Positions 26,901 through 36,954 of a stretch of DNA of 64,000 nt are shown here, in pieces (position 1 is the first letter of the stretch; each line of letters opens with the position of its first letter). The notes beneath the pieces are model-generated. The model made no database searches. It was not told where the DNA came from and saw only the letters and a program-made list of their open reading frames with translations. The stretch comes from Prado023 sp963697345 (GTDB lineage Bacteria; Actinomycetota; Actinomycetes; S36-B12; CAIYMF01): positions 88,708 to 152,707 of the forward strand of contig CAVONS010000002.1 of the NCBI GenBank assembly GCA_963697345.1, in the 5' to 3' direction. The translations under genes and the position numbers were made by a program.

Positions 26901-28373
26901 GAGGCTGCGGATCGAGGACGCCACGGCCTGTCGATCGGGGTGGCGGGACGCGATGTCTTCGATCATCTCGACGACCGTCCGGGGATCCGCCGCGAGATCC
27001 GGTCCACGGGAGATGGCCGCGATGCGGGCATCTCCGGACGGGTCGACGAGGCTGAACCCCGACAGGCTCCCCTCTGCATCTGCGATGAACGCGCGCGCGA
27101 CAGCCACCACCTGCTCGAACAACGCCTCCACGGCCGCCTCGGAGAACCTCGACCTGTCGTGGACGATTCCCAGGCTGAGCTGGTCGCCGGGTATGACCAG
27201 GACCGCCAGGGGGTAGTTGCTCTGCTCGATGTGGCGTGCAGGTCCGAGCGTGATCGAATCGCCGAGTCGCCGACGATTGCCGGGTGGGTAGTTCTCGAAC
27301 ACGACGATGCTCTCGAACAGCGATTCGCCGCTGGGAATGTCACTCCACCGCTGCACGTCGGCCAGTGAGGCCAGCTCATGGCGCCGGTCGTCGAGCTGTC
27401 CCCTCTGGATGTCGTTCAGCCAAGCGCCGAGCCGCTGCGCGGGCGGCATCGAGACCCGGGTGGGCAGGGTGTTGATGAACAGCCCGGTCGCCCGCTCAGA
27501 GCCGTCGAGGCCCGGCGGGCGTCCTGCGACGGTGGTCCCGAAGACCACATCCTTCGTCCTGGCCCAGCGGCCCACGACAAGCGCCCAGATCCCGACGAAG
27601 ACCGTGTTCAACGTGACCTGGTGGCTGCGTGCCAGTGCGACGAGGTCCTCGGATGTCGCCTGGTCCAGGGTTCGGTACTGGGTGCGGTATCCCGTCGAGC
27701 CCGGGGATGGCGGGAACCCGGGCACGGTGAGGTCGAGGGGTTCTGAGTACCCGGCGAGCTTGCCGGTCCAGTAGTCCCGCTCGGCCTCGATGTCCCGGTC
27801 GAGGTAGTGCGCGACGAAGTCGCGATACCGCGGTGGATCCGGGAAGGTGGTCGTCCGGCCGCCGGCCGATGCCCGGTACGTCGCGAACAACTCGTCGAGC
27901 AGGATCTGGGCGGACCAGCCGTCGGCGATGAGGTGGTGGAAGGTCCACACCCACTCCCACTGCTGGTCTCCCGTCCGGATCAGCAGCATCCGTGACAGCG
28001 GCGCCGCGGCGAGATCGAACCCTCGATCCCGGTCCTGCGCGAGTCTGCGCTCGATCTCCTCATCCCGTCCGGCTTGCGGGACATCGGCGAGGTCGAGGTA
28101 CTCCCATGGGTGCTCCACCTGTGCGCGGACAACCTGCAGCGGCTCGTCGAGGCCGTCCCAGACGAAGGCCGTCCGCAGCGTGTCGTGGCGCGCGACGACG
28201 GATGCCCACGCCGATCGCAGCAGCGTGGGATCGAGGTCTCCGGAGACCGGCGTCACGATCTGGTTGACGTACACCCCGATGCCCGGACCAGCCACGCTGT
28301 GGTAGAGCATGCCCTCCTGCATCGCCGTGAGCCCGTACGCGTCGACGACCCCCGCCAGGGCTGCGTCGCTCAC
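23902..28373 (-). CDS. NRPS2: C-A-PCP-E module (one frame break)
   Basis: An elongation module of about 1490 residues. The C domain (residues 5-440) has FHHLIADGWS. The A domain (about 460-960) has VIHTSGSTGRPKG, NEYGPTEATVW, YRTGDLAAF and the A10 Lys in LPNGKLD. The carrier Ser is in ALGGDSIVS (about residue 1001), and the E domain (1040-1490) has HHLVVDAVSW and LLFNYLGR. By-eye alignment gives the specificity code DSACIAEVWK, which I cannot match to a residue. Near 25721 one base is lost (AHPDVS then AAVMARP), splitting the A domain between two frames. The rest is intact. GTG start overlaps the NRPS1 stop (GTGA). The E domain predicts a D-residue. Confidence 0.9.
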
Positions 28374-31300
28374 GAGGTGTCCCGTGCGCTGCCCAGCGCG
28401 GCCGCGAGCTTGCGCATCGTGGAGTCGTCGAGGTCCCCGATCCCCTCCGAGGCACCGCCTCGCCCGGGCGTGCCGAGCGCCCCGACGAGGTCGGTGATGT
28501 GGGCTGCCATGGTCGAGACGGCCCGGGCGAGCACTGCGCCGTCGTTGCCCGTCCAGTCGAGCACCAGTGCGTCGTCGTCGATGTAGGCAGTGATCTCGGC
28601 GCCGAACACGGTGGCTGTGTCGGCGGGTCGGGCAAGGCGGATCACGCCTGCGCGCTGCATGGAGCCATCCATGCGCGGGGCAGCCACCCGGCCGAGGTAG
28701 TTGACGACCCCGTGGGTCCCCGGGTCCAGTGCGAGCGACTCCCGCACGGCCGGGTCCTCATGGAGGTACCTGAGCACTCCGTAGTCGCGTCCGCTGGCCG
28801 AGGCCGCCCTGATCTGGTCCCGGAGCAGATGTGCTGCCCGTTCCGGCGCGAGGGACCGGGGCACCTCCAGGGCAACGGGGAACAGGGTGGTGAACCAACC
28901 CATCGTGCGCGCCACGTCGACGGTGCCGCTGTCGGACTCCCTGCCGTGGCCCTCGATGAACAGGCGGACACGTGGTGAGCCCTGGATCTCCGACAGGGTC
29001 CGGGCGGCCGACGCGGCCACGATCTCGTCCACCCCCATCTGCCATTCCGCGGCCCCGGCGACCAGGGCCTGCGTCACCTCGGGGGACAACGCCACCCGGT
29101 GCGAGACCACCGATCCGGCCCGATCGCCGGACCACGCGCCTGCGTCCGCCTGCACGATCCGCAACCACGGCTCCGGGTCGATCCCCGGGGCCGCCTCGCC
29201 GAGGAGCTCCACCCACTGCTTCACGGACGTCATCACCCCTGGGAGCTGTGGCTCCGCGTTCGCGCATCGCTGGCGGTACAGGTGATCCAGGTCATCCACC
29301 AGGTGCGACCACGACACGGCGTCCACGACCAGATGGTGCGCTGCGACACAGAGAACCGCCTCGCCCTCCGGCGTCCTGACGAGCGCGGCCCTGGCCAGCG
29401 GCGGGGAGTCCAGATCCATCGGTCCGGTGATCCTCTGCTCCACCTGTCCGAGCACCTCGTCGGACAGGAACGCCACCTCGGCCACCTCGAACGGCATCGC
29501 TGAGGCCGAGGCGTCGACCGAGGATCGCCACCCGTCGGCGCCCAGCACGAAGCGCTGTCGGAGGGCGTCGTGGTGCTCCACCAGGCCGTCGAGTGCGGCC
29601 CGCAGGGCGTCGATGTCGGGGTCCGGGGGCATCGTGACCCGGACGACCTGATGCAGGTGGCTCGGGACAGCGCTCCGCGCCAGGAACCAGCGCTGGATCG
29701 GTGTCAGCCCGACCGGTCCTGTGACCCGCTCGGCCACCTGCGCGCCCTGGTCGTCCACCGCCCTGGCCAAGCCCTCGACGGTGAGCTCCTCGAAGAGTTG
29801 GTGCAACGTGATGGGGATTCCCTGTCGGTGCGCGCGCGCGATGATCTGCACGGCCGTGATCGAATCCCCACCGAGATCGAAGTAGTTGTCCCGGACGCCG
29901 ATCCCCTCGATGTCGAGCACATGCTCCCAGATGGCAGCCAGCGCTCGTTCCATGTCGGACGTGGCCGCGACGTAGGCGGCCCCCACATCGGGGCGCTGGG
30001 TGTCAGGGGCCGGCAGGGCATCACGGATGACCTTGCCGTTCTCGCTCAGCGGAAGGCTGTCCAGTCGAACGAACTGCGACGGGATGATCTGCTCGGGAAG
30101 CCGCGCCGCCAGGTGGGACCGGAGTTCCGGCGTGGGAATCTCGGTCGGCGCCACGTAGTACGCCACCAGGCGGTTGCCGGACTCCCGTTCGGTGATGTCC
30201 TCGGGGAAGCCGATCTCGCCGAGGATGCGGGACACCTGCGCGACGTCGATCTCGTCGTCGAGCTCGGTCATGGCCTGCTGACGGGTCTTGGTCCCGAGGC
30301 GAACATCCCAGCTGTACGGGAGCGCGTAGTTGTGGAAGCCCTGCGTCGCCCGGTGGTAGTAGATGCCCACGTCATTGATCAGGCAGTTGGTCGACCTGCC
30401 CGTGTCCGTGGGCCGGACCCAGGGAACGCGCTCGTCGAGGTAGGCGTACAGGTCGTCGAGGTCGACGTCGACGTACCGGTAGAAGTCGACGAAGCGCACC
30501 TTGTCGAAGATCCCGTGGTCGTCGAAGACCGATGTGTCCAGCAGCCGCTTGGGCGCGTCGTCGACCTGATGGTAGGCCCGACGCGCCTCGAGGACATTGG
30601 CGTCGATCTGGTCCGAGCTCACCGTCAGCTCGGTGAACAGCTCTGGGGTGAGCCGCGTCTCGAAGAACTGGCCCCGCGACAAACCCGTGACGATGAAGGG
30701 GATTGCCCTTGTCGTTGGCTGCCTGCACCGACAGCGTGTACAACGTCTTGAAGCACCCGTTGCACACGTTCGCGTGCCGTTGGAGGCTGTCGACGAAGAT
30801 GTCGTTCATCGCCGGCGTGGAGGCGAAGACGTGGTCCACGCCCAGCGAGTCCACGACTCGCCGGATGTTGCCCTTCGCCTGGTCGGAGATGTAGCCGTTG
30901 TCGAGGGTGAAGGCGAGCACCTTCAGCCCCATGTCCACCAGCCGGCACAGGACGTACGTGCTGTCCTTCCCGCCGCTGAGAAGCGCAAGGCAGTCGTACT
31001 CACCAGCGCGCCCCGCAGACCCGAGGACGCGCGCGAGCTCGGCCTCCGGCTTGAAGTAGACCCGAGCGCGGTCGGCGTAGCTGTCGTAGGCACGGCACTC
31101 GCTGCACACCAGATCAGCGTCGAACGAGATGCCCGGGTAGCTCGACGCGAGGCCGCACCTCGAGCAGTGCACCGGATCCACCTGCGCGTCGATCGCCGGC
31201 GGGGACCAGACACGAGCGGCGGCGGCGCTGACAGCCGGATGCGACACCACAGCGGCCTCGACCTCCCCCAGCTCGACCCGCACCCCCTTGATCTTCACCT

Positions 31301-33812
31301 GGTCGTCGCGACGTCCCAGGTACTCGATGGTCCCATCGCGCCGGACCCGGGCGAGGTCCCCGGTGGCGTACATGCGCACCGACTCGTCGCGGGGATCGAC
31401 CCGGAATCGATCCGTCGTGAGGTCGTCGCGCCGCGCATACCCTCGGGCCACACCCACACCGGAGACCCAGAGCTCACCGGCCACTCCGAAGGGGACGGGC
31501 TGCCCGCGCGAGTCGAGCACCAGGGCGCCCATGTTGGCGATCGGCCGGCCGATCGGCACGCTGCCGGAGGTGTCCCGTGACCGGTCGTAGGTGTGGATCA
31601 CGCATCCCACCGTGGCCTCGGTCGGCCCGTACTCGTTGTGGATGCTGACCTCGTCGGCGAAGAGATCGGAGGTCCGCCGTGCCACAGCCGTGGTGAGATC
31701 CTCGCCGCCGAGGATCAACTGCCGGATGCGCCGTCCCGCCCGGCGGCCGGACGGAAGGAGGGTGAGGTGCGAGGGGGTGAGCTTCACGATGTCCACGGCG
31801 TCGTCGGCGAAGACGTCGAGGACAGTGAGGTCTGCTCCCGTGGTTGGCTCCGGGTACACCCGAACCGCCCCACCGGACGTCAGCGGAACGAACACCGACG
31901 TGATCGTGAGATCGAAGGTCAGGGGCGTGAACAGGGGGAACGTCAACGGCTGGCCCCTGCCGTAGAACCTCCGCGCCCACGAGATGTAGTTCGCCAGTGA
32001 CCTGCGCTCGATCATCACGCCCTTGGGGGTGCCAGTCGACCCCGACGTGTAGAGGACGTACGCCAAGTCATCGGGGGCCACCGCGCCGTCCGCACGCGCG
32101 CCGCGGGCCGAGATGTCGGCGAACGTCCACCTCGGGACCGGGACTTCGAGGTCCGCGTCGGTCACGACAAGCGCGCATCCGGCGTCCTGCAGGATGAACC
32201 GGATGCGGTCGGCGGGCCATCGTGGATCGATCGGCACGTAGGCGCCACCGCCCCTGAGCACGCCCATCATCGTGACGACGGCCGCCATGGTCCGGGGAAG
32301 GGCCACCCCGACGACGGAACCTGCCGTGGTCCGGCCTGCGACGAAAGCGGTGAGCTCCTCGATCTGGGCGTACGTCCATGACCGGTCACCCTCGATGATG
32401 GCAACGGCGTCGGGTGCGGACTGCGCCTGGTGCAGGAACGATGCGACGACATCCTCGGCCAGCCCAGGCGCGATCTCGCCACTGACCGCCTCCAGGACTT
32501 CGGAGCGCTCGGACTCGGAGAGCAGGTCGACCGCGTCGATCGGTGCATCCCAGGCTTCGGGCATCGCGTCGAGCAGGCGCAGGAAGTGACCGGGGATCGA
32601 GCGGCGCAGCTCTTCGTCGAAGGCGGTCACGCTCAGGTCGAACGCCAGCGTGAAGTGGCCCGTCCGAGCGAAGTCGTGGATCTGGAGTCGGAGATCGTGG
32701 TTGGCGTCGACGTGGTCCGGGTGCAGCCACTGCGCTCGTGCGGCCAATCCGGCGAAGGTCCCGAAGTCGGCACGGATGAAGTTGAGGACGGTGTTGATGC
32801 GTCGGCTCGTGTCGGGCTCCATCGTGCCCGGCGCCGCGGCGCGCATCATCGACGCGGCAGCATCCCTGACCCGGGCATGCAGCGTGGCGAAGGTGTCGCC
32901 CTCCTCGAGCGTCACCCCGAGCGGATAGACCTCCATGAACAGCCCCGCAGTGCGTCGGAACGCCACCGTCGAGCGGTTGTGGACCGGCGCGCCGATGGTG
33001 ATCGACGATTGGCCGCTCGTCCGATGGAGGAAGGCGAACAACGCGGTTGCGAACAGCTGGAACCAGGTGAGGTCGGGGGTGAGGGCCTGGACTCCTGGTG
33101 AGGATGCCAGGGCTGCCAGCGCGTCCCGCCTGCTGGCGTCAAGCTCGACGATGATGCGTTCGTTGCCGGTCTGGGTCCCGTCACCCCTCGTTCCGTACAG
33201 AGCCGGAGGCACGACGGGTTGACCGTTCCCCGACGGGCGATCCGATGCCCTCTCCTCGCGCAGGGCGCGTTCGTGGTCCACGAAGGTGCGGTACTCATGC
33301 AGGGGCTGTCCATCGGGCGGCGCACCCGTCCCGGCCGCCAGGTACAACTGCTCCATCCGCTGATACAGGAGGGCCATCGCCCACGCGTCGGTGACGACGT
33401 GGTGCTGGTTGAGGTACCACGCGTGACATCCGCCGGGAAGTCGCAGCAGTGCGGAGTCGAAGGTCCGGTGGTGCATGTCGAGGGGGACCGCGCAACGTGC
33501 CTGGGCCCACGCGGAGGCCGAGGGCGCGTCCTCGGCTGTGAGGTCGACGACCTCGATCGGATCGGGGACTGTGTCCAGCGCCGTCTGGCCAGCCACTCCC
33601 TCGCTGCTCACGACAACCGTGCGAAGTGCATCGGCTTCGGCCACGAGCTGGGTGAAGGCACTCACGAACGCGTCCTCGTCGAGTGCCCCGTCGATGTGGA
33701 ACACGAACGCCATGTTGTACAGCGGCACATCTGGGTGCATCTGCTGGCTCGCCCACAGCGCCTCCTGGGCGCGGGTCAGCGCCGACCCATCGCCGTGGTC
33801 CAGCTGGCTCAC
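28370..33812 (-). CDS. NRPS1: C-A(Asn-like)[PP-loop insert]-PCP-E module (one frame break)
   Basis: About 1814 residues. C domain (1-430) with QHHVVTDAW. A domain from about 460 with LYTSGSTGTPKG, NEYGPTEATVG and YATGDLARV; the by-eye code DLTKIGEVGK is one residue from the Asn code I remember (DLTKLGEVGK). After the A8 motif (RRDDQVKIKGVRVELGE) about 350 residues interrupt the A domain: a four-Cys zinc ribbon (CSRCG, CSECR, from residue 882), an N-type ATP-pyrophosphatase PP-loop (LLSGGKDSTYVL, about 945), a CNGC pair, and GLSRGQFFETR. The A domain then resumes and ends with A10 (LPLSENGKVI). Carrier Ser in LGGDSITAV (about 1316), then an E domain with HHLVVDAVSW. A one-base frame break lies near 30700, inside the PP-loop part (KG then IPFIVTG). 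The GTG start overlaps the carrier gene stop. Confidence 0.9.
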
Positions 33813-34060
33813 GCCGACTCCGTCATCTGGTGGGACTCGACAAGAGCCGCCATCGTCGTCGCGGAGCGGAAGTTCTCGATCGTCACGTCGTGCGGGGCGA
33901 TCGTGACCCGGAACTCCTTCTCGAGGTAGTCGATCAGCCTCGTCACACCGAGCGAATCGATGGTTCCGTCGAGGACGACCTCGTCGTCGATCCCGACCTC
34001 CCTGGCCCCATCGAGAAGCTGGGTGCCGATGAACTGGGCGATTGTCTGCTGTGTGCTCAT
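33809..34060 (-). CDS. Free-standing peptidyl carrier protein
   Basis: An 83-residue carrier protein, MSTQQTIAQFIG onward. The phosphopantetheine Ser is in LDGTIDSLGVTRLIDYLEKEF, and the C-terminal helix follows the motif VTIENFRSATTMAALV. This shape (short, IDSxG motif, then PENF-like) is that of dedicated carriers such as RedO, PltL or PigG that hold proline while it is oxidised to pyrrole. It overlaps the ligase gene by 4 bp (ATGA) upstream and the NRPS1 gene by 4 bp (GTGA) downstream, so all three are translated together. Its likely partners are the adjacent ligase for loading and the NRPS1 condensation domain for delivery. Confidence 0.92.
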   Translation of the reverse strand: MSTQQTIAQFIGTQLLDGAREVGIDDEVVLDGTIDSLGVTRLIDYLEKEFRVTIAPHDVTIENFRSATTMAALVESHQMTESA

Positions 34061-35688
34061 GCGTGGGCTCCAGCCATGTGGGCAAGTCCTGCGTGGGCAT
34101 CGGTCTGAAGTCTGAGTCGATCGATCTTCCCCGTGGACGTGCGTGGGAACCCGTCCCGTACCGTGATCGACGCGGGCACAGCATACGTGGGAAGCGCGCC
34201 GGCGGCATGGGCTCTGATGTCCTTCGCCGTTGCCTCCGATCCCGGGATCAGGATGACCTCGGCGTGTGGTTGGAGGCTCCCCTCGGCATCCGGGAGCGCA
34301 TAGACAGCTGCCTCGTGGACGGACGGGTGTTCGAGCAGGACTGCCTCGACCTCGTCCAGCTCGACCCGGTTGCCACGCGCCTTGATCTGGCGGTCCCGCC
34401 TGCCCAGGAAGGCCAGATCCCCCTCCTCGGTCGGGGAGACGAGGTCTCCCGTGGCGTGGTAGACGTCGGGTCTGCCTCCGACCCCGGGAACGTTCACCAG
34501 GGACTTGTCCGTGAGATCGGGTCGAGCCCAGTACCCGCGCATCAGCGTGGGTGCTCGTACCAGGAGTTCGCCCTTCCCTCCGACCCCGACCTGCCTGCCC
34601 TCGGAGTCGACCACCATGACCGTGACGTTCGGGTACGGCCGACCGATCGGTAGCCCCAGGTCGCCCTCGTCGGGAACGGCGGGAACGCGGTAGTGGGTGC
34701 ATCCGTTGGTCTCGGTCGGTCCGTACACGTTCACGAACTCAGCATCCGGCAGGCTCGACATCATGTGTCGCAGGTGCTTGATCGGCATGGGCTCACCGCC
34801 GAACAGGACCAGGCGCAGGCTGGACAGGTCCTTGCCGTCCAACGTGCCGGGTGCTGCGAGACGGACCAGGGCGAGCGGCACGGTGTAGAAGACGGTCATC
34901 CGTTCATCGGCGATCAGGGACGCAAGGCTCGCCGGGAACCGGGTGTACTCCTCGGGGATCATCACGGTCGTGGCCCGCGCCCGCGCGCCGCCGAAGTAGT
35001 CGAGGGTGGACAGGTCGAAGTGCAGCGGCGCGTAGTTGCTGATGATGTCCCTGCTCGACAGGCCGTACTCGGCCGCAGTCACCTCCGCCCAGGCAAGGGC
35101 GCTGCGGTGCGTGTGCATGATGCCCTTCGGAGTCCCCGTCGAGCCAGACGTGTACAGGATGTAGCAGAGGTCCTGCTCGGTGGTCGCGATCTGTGGGGGC
35201 GTGGCCGGCCGAGTGGCGACCTCGCGCCACGGGATCGCGGTGAACGGGGCATCCTGACCGTCGTCGATCCCGAACACCGAGTCGATCCGGGCGCCCGCCT
35301 CGCCGAGCGCGCTGAGCGTGGGGAGGAACCGGTCCTCGCTCACGAGCCGTGTGATGGAACAGTCGCGCAGGACGAACGCGATCCTGGAGACCGGTGATCC
35401 CGGATCAAGAGGGACGTAGACGGCGCCAGCGGCCATGATCCCGTAGAGCGCGATGGCGCTGTGCAACGACTTCGGCAGCAGGATGCCGACGCGGTCCCCC
35501 GGCGCCACCCCGTCCTCGATGAGGGCATGGGCGAGAGCTGAGGAGCGTTCCAGCAGCTCACCGTAGGTGAGTGTCTCCCCCCTGTTGCGCAGGGCCGGGT
35601 GAGCCGGATCGACCTCGGCTGCCTGCTCGATGAGGTGCGGCAGGAGATAGGTCATGGATGTGGATGAGGGGGGCGTCGCCCGCGGCAT
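34057..35688 (-). CDS. Stand-alone adenylation enzyme, prolyl-AMP ligase type
   Basis: A 543-residue stand-alone A-domain enzyme: ILYTSGSTGTPKGIMHTH, YAPLHFDLSTLDYFGGA, VYGPTETNGCTHY, GRRDRQIKARGNRVEL and a C-terminal Lys in TSTGKIDRLRL. The pattern HFDLSTLDYFGG with YGPTETNxCT is that of L-prolyl-AMP ligases of pyrrole and prodigiosin pathways (PltF, RedM). The by-eye code DLLYLGVGCK is close to DLLYLALVCK as I recall it for those enzymes. It would load proline on the adjacent free carrier. GGAGG lies upstream of the ATG at 35688, which overlaps the cyclodeaminase stop by one base. A GTG three bases earlier is an alternative start. Confidence 0.88.
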   Translation of the reverse strand: MPRATPPSSTSMTYLLPHLIEQAAEVDPAHPALRNRGETLTYGELLERSSALAHALIEDGVAPGDRVGILLPKSLHSAIALYGIMAAGAVYVPLDPGSPVSRIAFVLRDCSITRLVSEDRFLPTLSALGEAGARIDSVFGIDDGQDAPFTAIPWREVATRPATPPQIATTEQDLCYILYTSGSTGTPKGIMHTHRSALAWAEVTAAEYGLSSRDIISNYAPLHFDLSTLDYFGGARARATTVMIPEEYTRFPASLASLIADERMTVFYTVPLALVRLAAPGTLDGKDLSSLRLVLFGGEPMPIKHLRHMMSSLPDAEFVNVYGPTETNGCTHYRVPAVPDEGDLGLPIGRPYPNVTVMVVDSEGRQVGVGGKGELLVRAPTLMRGYWARPDLTDKSLVNVPGVGGRPDVYHATGDLVSPTEEGDLAFLGRRDRQIKARGNRVELDEVEAVLLEHPSVHEAAVYALPDAEGSLQPHAEVILIPGSEATAKDIRAHAAGALPTYAVPASITVRDGFPRTSTGKIDRLRLQTDAHAGLAHMAGAHA

Positions 35689-36860
35689 CACGATCCTCCA
35701 TGTGCGGTTTCCCGTGGGTTGACGGCTCGCCCCACGGTGGTTCCTTCAGCCAGGTGGTACGGGTCGAGTGGATCGGATCCGATGTCCTCGATGGCGATGG
35801 CAGTGCCCAGGCCGAGCCGCGCGGCGTGGTTCATCAGGATCCGTGCAGCGACCTGGTCCTCGAGGGCCCACCCTGTCGAGTCGAACACCGTGAGATCGTC
35901 CTGCCACGCCCGGTAGGACTCGGGATGTGCGGCCACATGCGCCAGCGACGGTCCGATGTCCTCGGCTGCGAGCACCTGGCACTCGCCCTCCATGACTGCT
36001 TGATCGAGCACGTCGGGCGATACCAGGGCGCGCCGGAGGAACTCCACCGGCAGTTCGTACTTGCCCTCGAAGTCCGACCCCACGGCGTTGACGTGGAGCC
36101 ACGGCTTCGTGGCGAGATCATCGAAGAGCGGTCCTTCACCAATCCCGATGGAAGTCGCGGTGCACACGATGTCGGCCGTCTGCATGAGCAGTTCCAGGGG
36201 CACTGACCTGACCTCGACTCCGGGCGGGAGGAACCGCTCGATCCGCGCGGGCAGGGACGCGACCGCGGCCTGATCGACGTCGTAGATGAGAACCTGGTCG
36301 ATGGGGAACGTGCGGACCAGGGCATGGATCTGGGTCACTGCCTGCGCGCCACAGCCGACCACTCCCAGGATGTGGCTGGAGGGGCGGGCCAGGACGCGAC
36401 TCGCCACGGCCGAGGCGGCTCCGGTGCGCACGGCGGTCAGGAAGGTTCCATCGACAAGGCCGCGCAGGTGACCGGTACCCGTGTCGTACACGCTGATCGT
36501 GGCAAGGATCGTGGGCAACTGGCGCGATCTGGGGTTGCCTGGGTGGTAGCCGACGACCTTGATGGTGGTCGACTCGCCGGACTGCATCACGGGCATCCAC
36601 TCGATCAGGCCGATCTCGGGGTGGGAGTAGTGGAACCCGTCCCTGGTCCGGACCTTGGTCACCGAGTCGTCGAAGGTGACGATGGAGGTGGTCAGCTCCT
36701 CGATCATCTCGTCCATGAGGCGATCCAGGCCGACAGCGGCGATGACGGCAGCGACATCGTCGCGTCCGATCACCGTGGTCGCCGGAGTTCCTGTGGCCCC
36801 TGTCATCGGTCGCTCCCAGTCCCGAGGCTCAGCATCGTCGATGATGACCCGATGATTCAT
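35688..36860 (-). CDS. Ornithine cyclodeaminase / mu-crystallin family protein
   Basis: A 390-residue NAD(P)-binding protein. The N-terminal half contains the family block KVVGYHPGNPRSRQLPTILATISVYD in two parts, then DGTFLTAVRTGAASAVASRVLARP. The Rossmann motif is LGVVGCGAQAVTQIHAL, followed by ADIVCTATS and VNAVGSDFEGKYELP. Family members convert ornithine or lysine to proline or pipecolate, or reduce imino acids (SbnB). As first gene of an operon whose second gene looks like a prolyl-AMP ligase, making L-proline from ornithine is the natural guess. AGAGGAG directly before the ATG at 36860 fixes the start; the promoter lies in the 94-bp gap shared with the phosphopantetheinyl transferase. 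Confidence 0.85.
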   Translation of the reverse strand: MNHRVIIDDAEPRDWERPMTGATGTPATTVIGRDDVAAVIAAVGLDRLMDEMIEELTTSIVTFDDSVTKVRTRDGFHYSHPEIGLIEWMPVMQSGESTTIKVVGYHPGNPRSRQLPTILATISVYDTGTGHLRGLVDGTFLTAVRTGAASAVASRVLARPSSHILGVVGCGAQAVTQIHALVRTFPIDQVLIYDVDQAAVASLPARIERFLPPGVEVRSVPLELLMQTADIVCTATSIGIGEGPLFDDLATKPWLHVNAVGSDFEGKYELPVEFLRRALVSPDVLDQAVMEGECQVLAAEDIGPSLAHVAAHPESYRAWQDDLTVFDSTGWALEDQVAARILMNHAARLGLGTAIAIEDIGSDPLDPYHLAEGTTVGRAVNPRETAHGGS

Positions 36861-36872
36861 GGTTCTCCTCTG

Positions 36873-36950
36873 GTCGGACCGACTGGTATCACCTTCGACC
36901 CCCTTGTGCGAGTCTCGTGATGGTGACGGATGATAGCCGTCCGACGTCGG
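36873..36950. promoter_or_regulatory. Divergent NRPS-operon promoter gap with two GTCGG/CCGAC palindromes
   Basis: The 94-bp gap between the cyclodeaminase and phosphopantetheinyl transferase starts holds two symmetric elements built from the same half site: GTCGG-A-CCGAC at 36873-36883 and CCGACGTCGG at 36941-36950. Each lies next to one of the start codons. They are candidate operators for a regulator acting on both sides; no cluster regulator gene is in the window. No iron box is seen here. Confidence 0.4.
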
Positions 36951-36954
36951 CAGG

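Noticed and set aside
35688..36860. SbnB for 2,3-diaminopropionate synthesis
   Set aside because: The required SbnA-like cysteine-synthase homologue is absent, and the next gene looks like a prolyl-AMP ligase.
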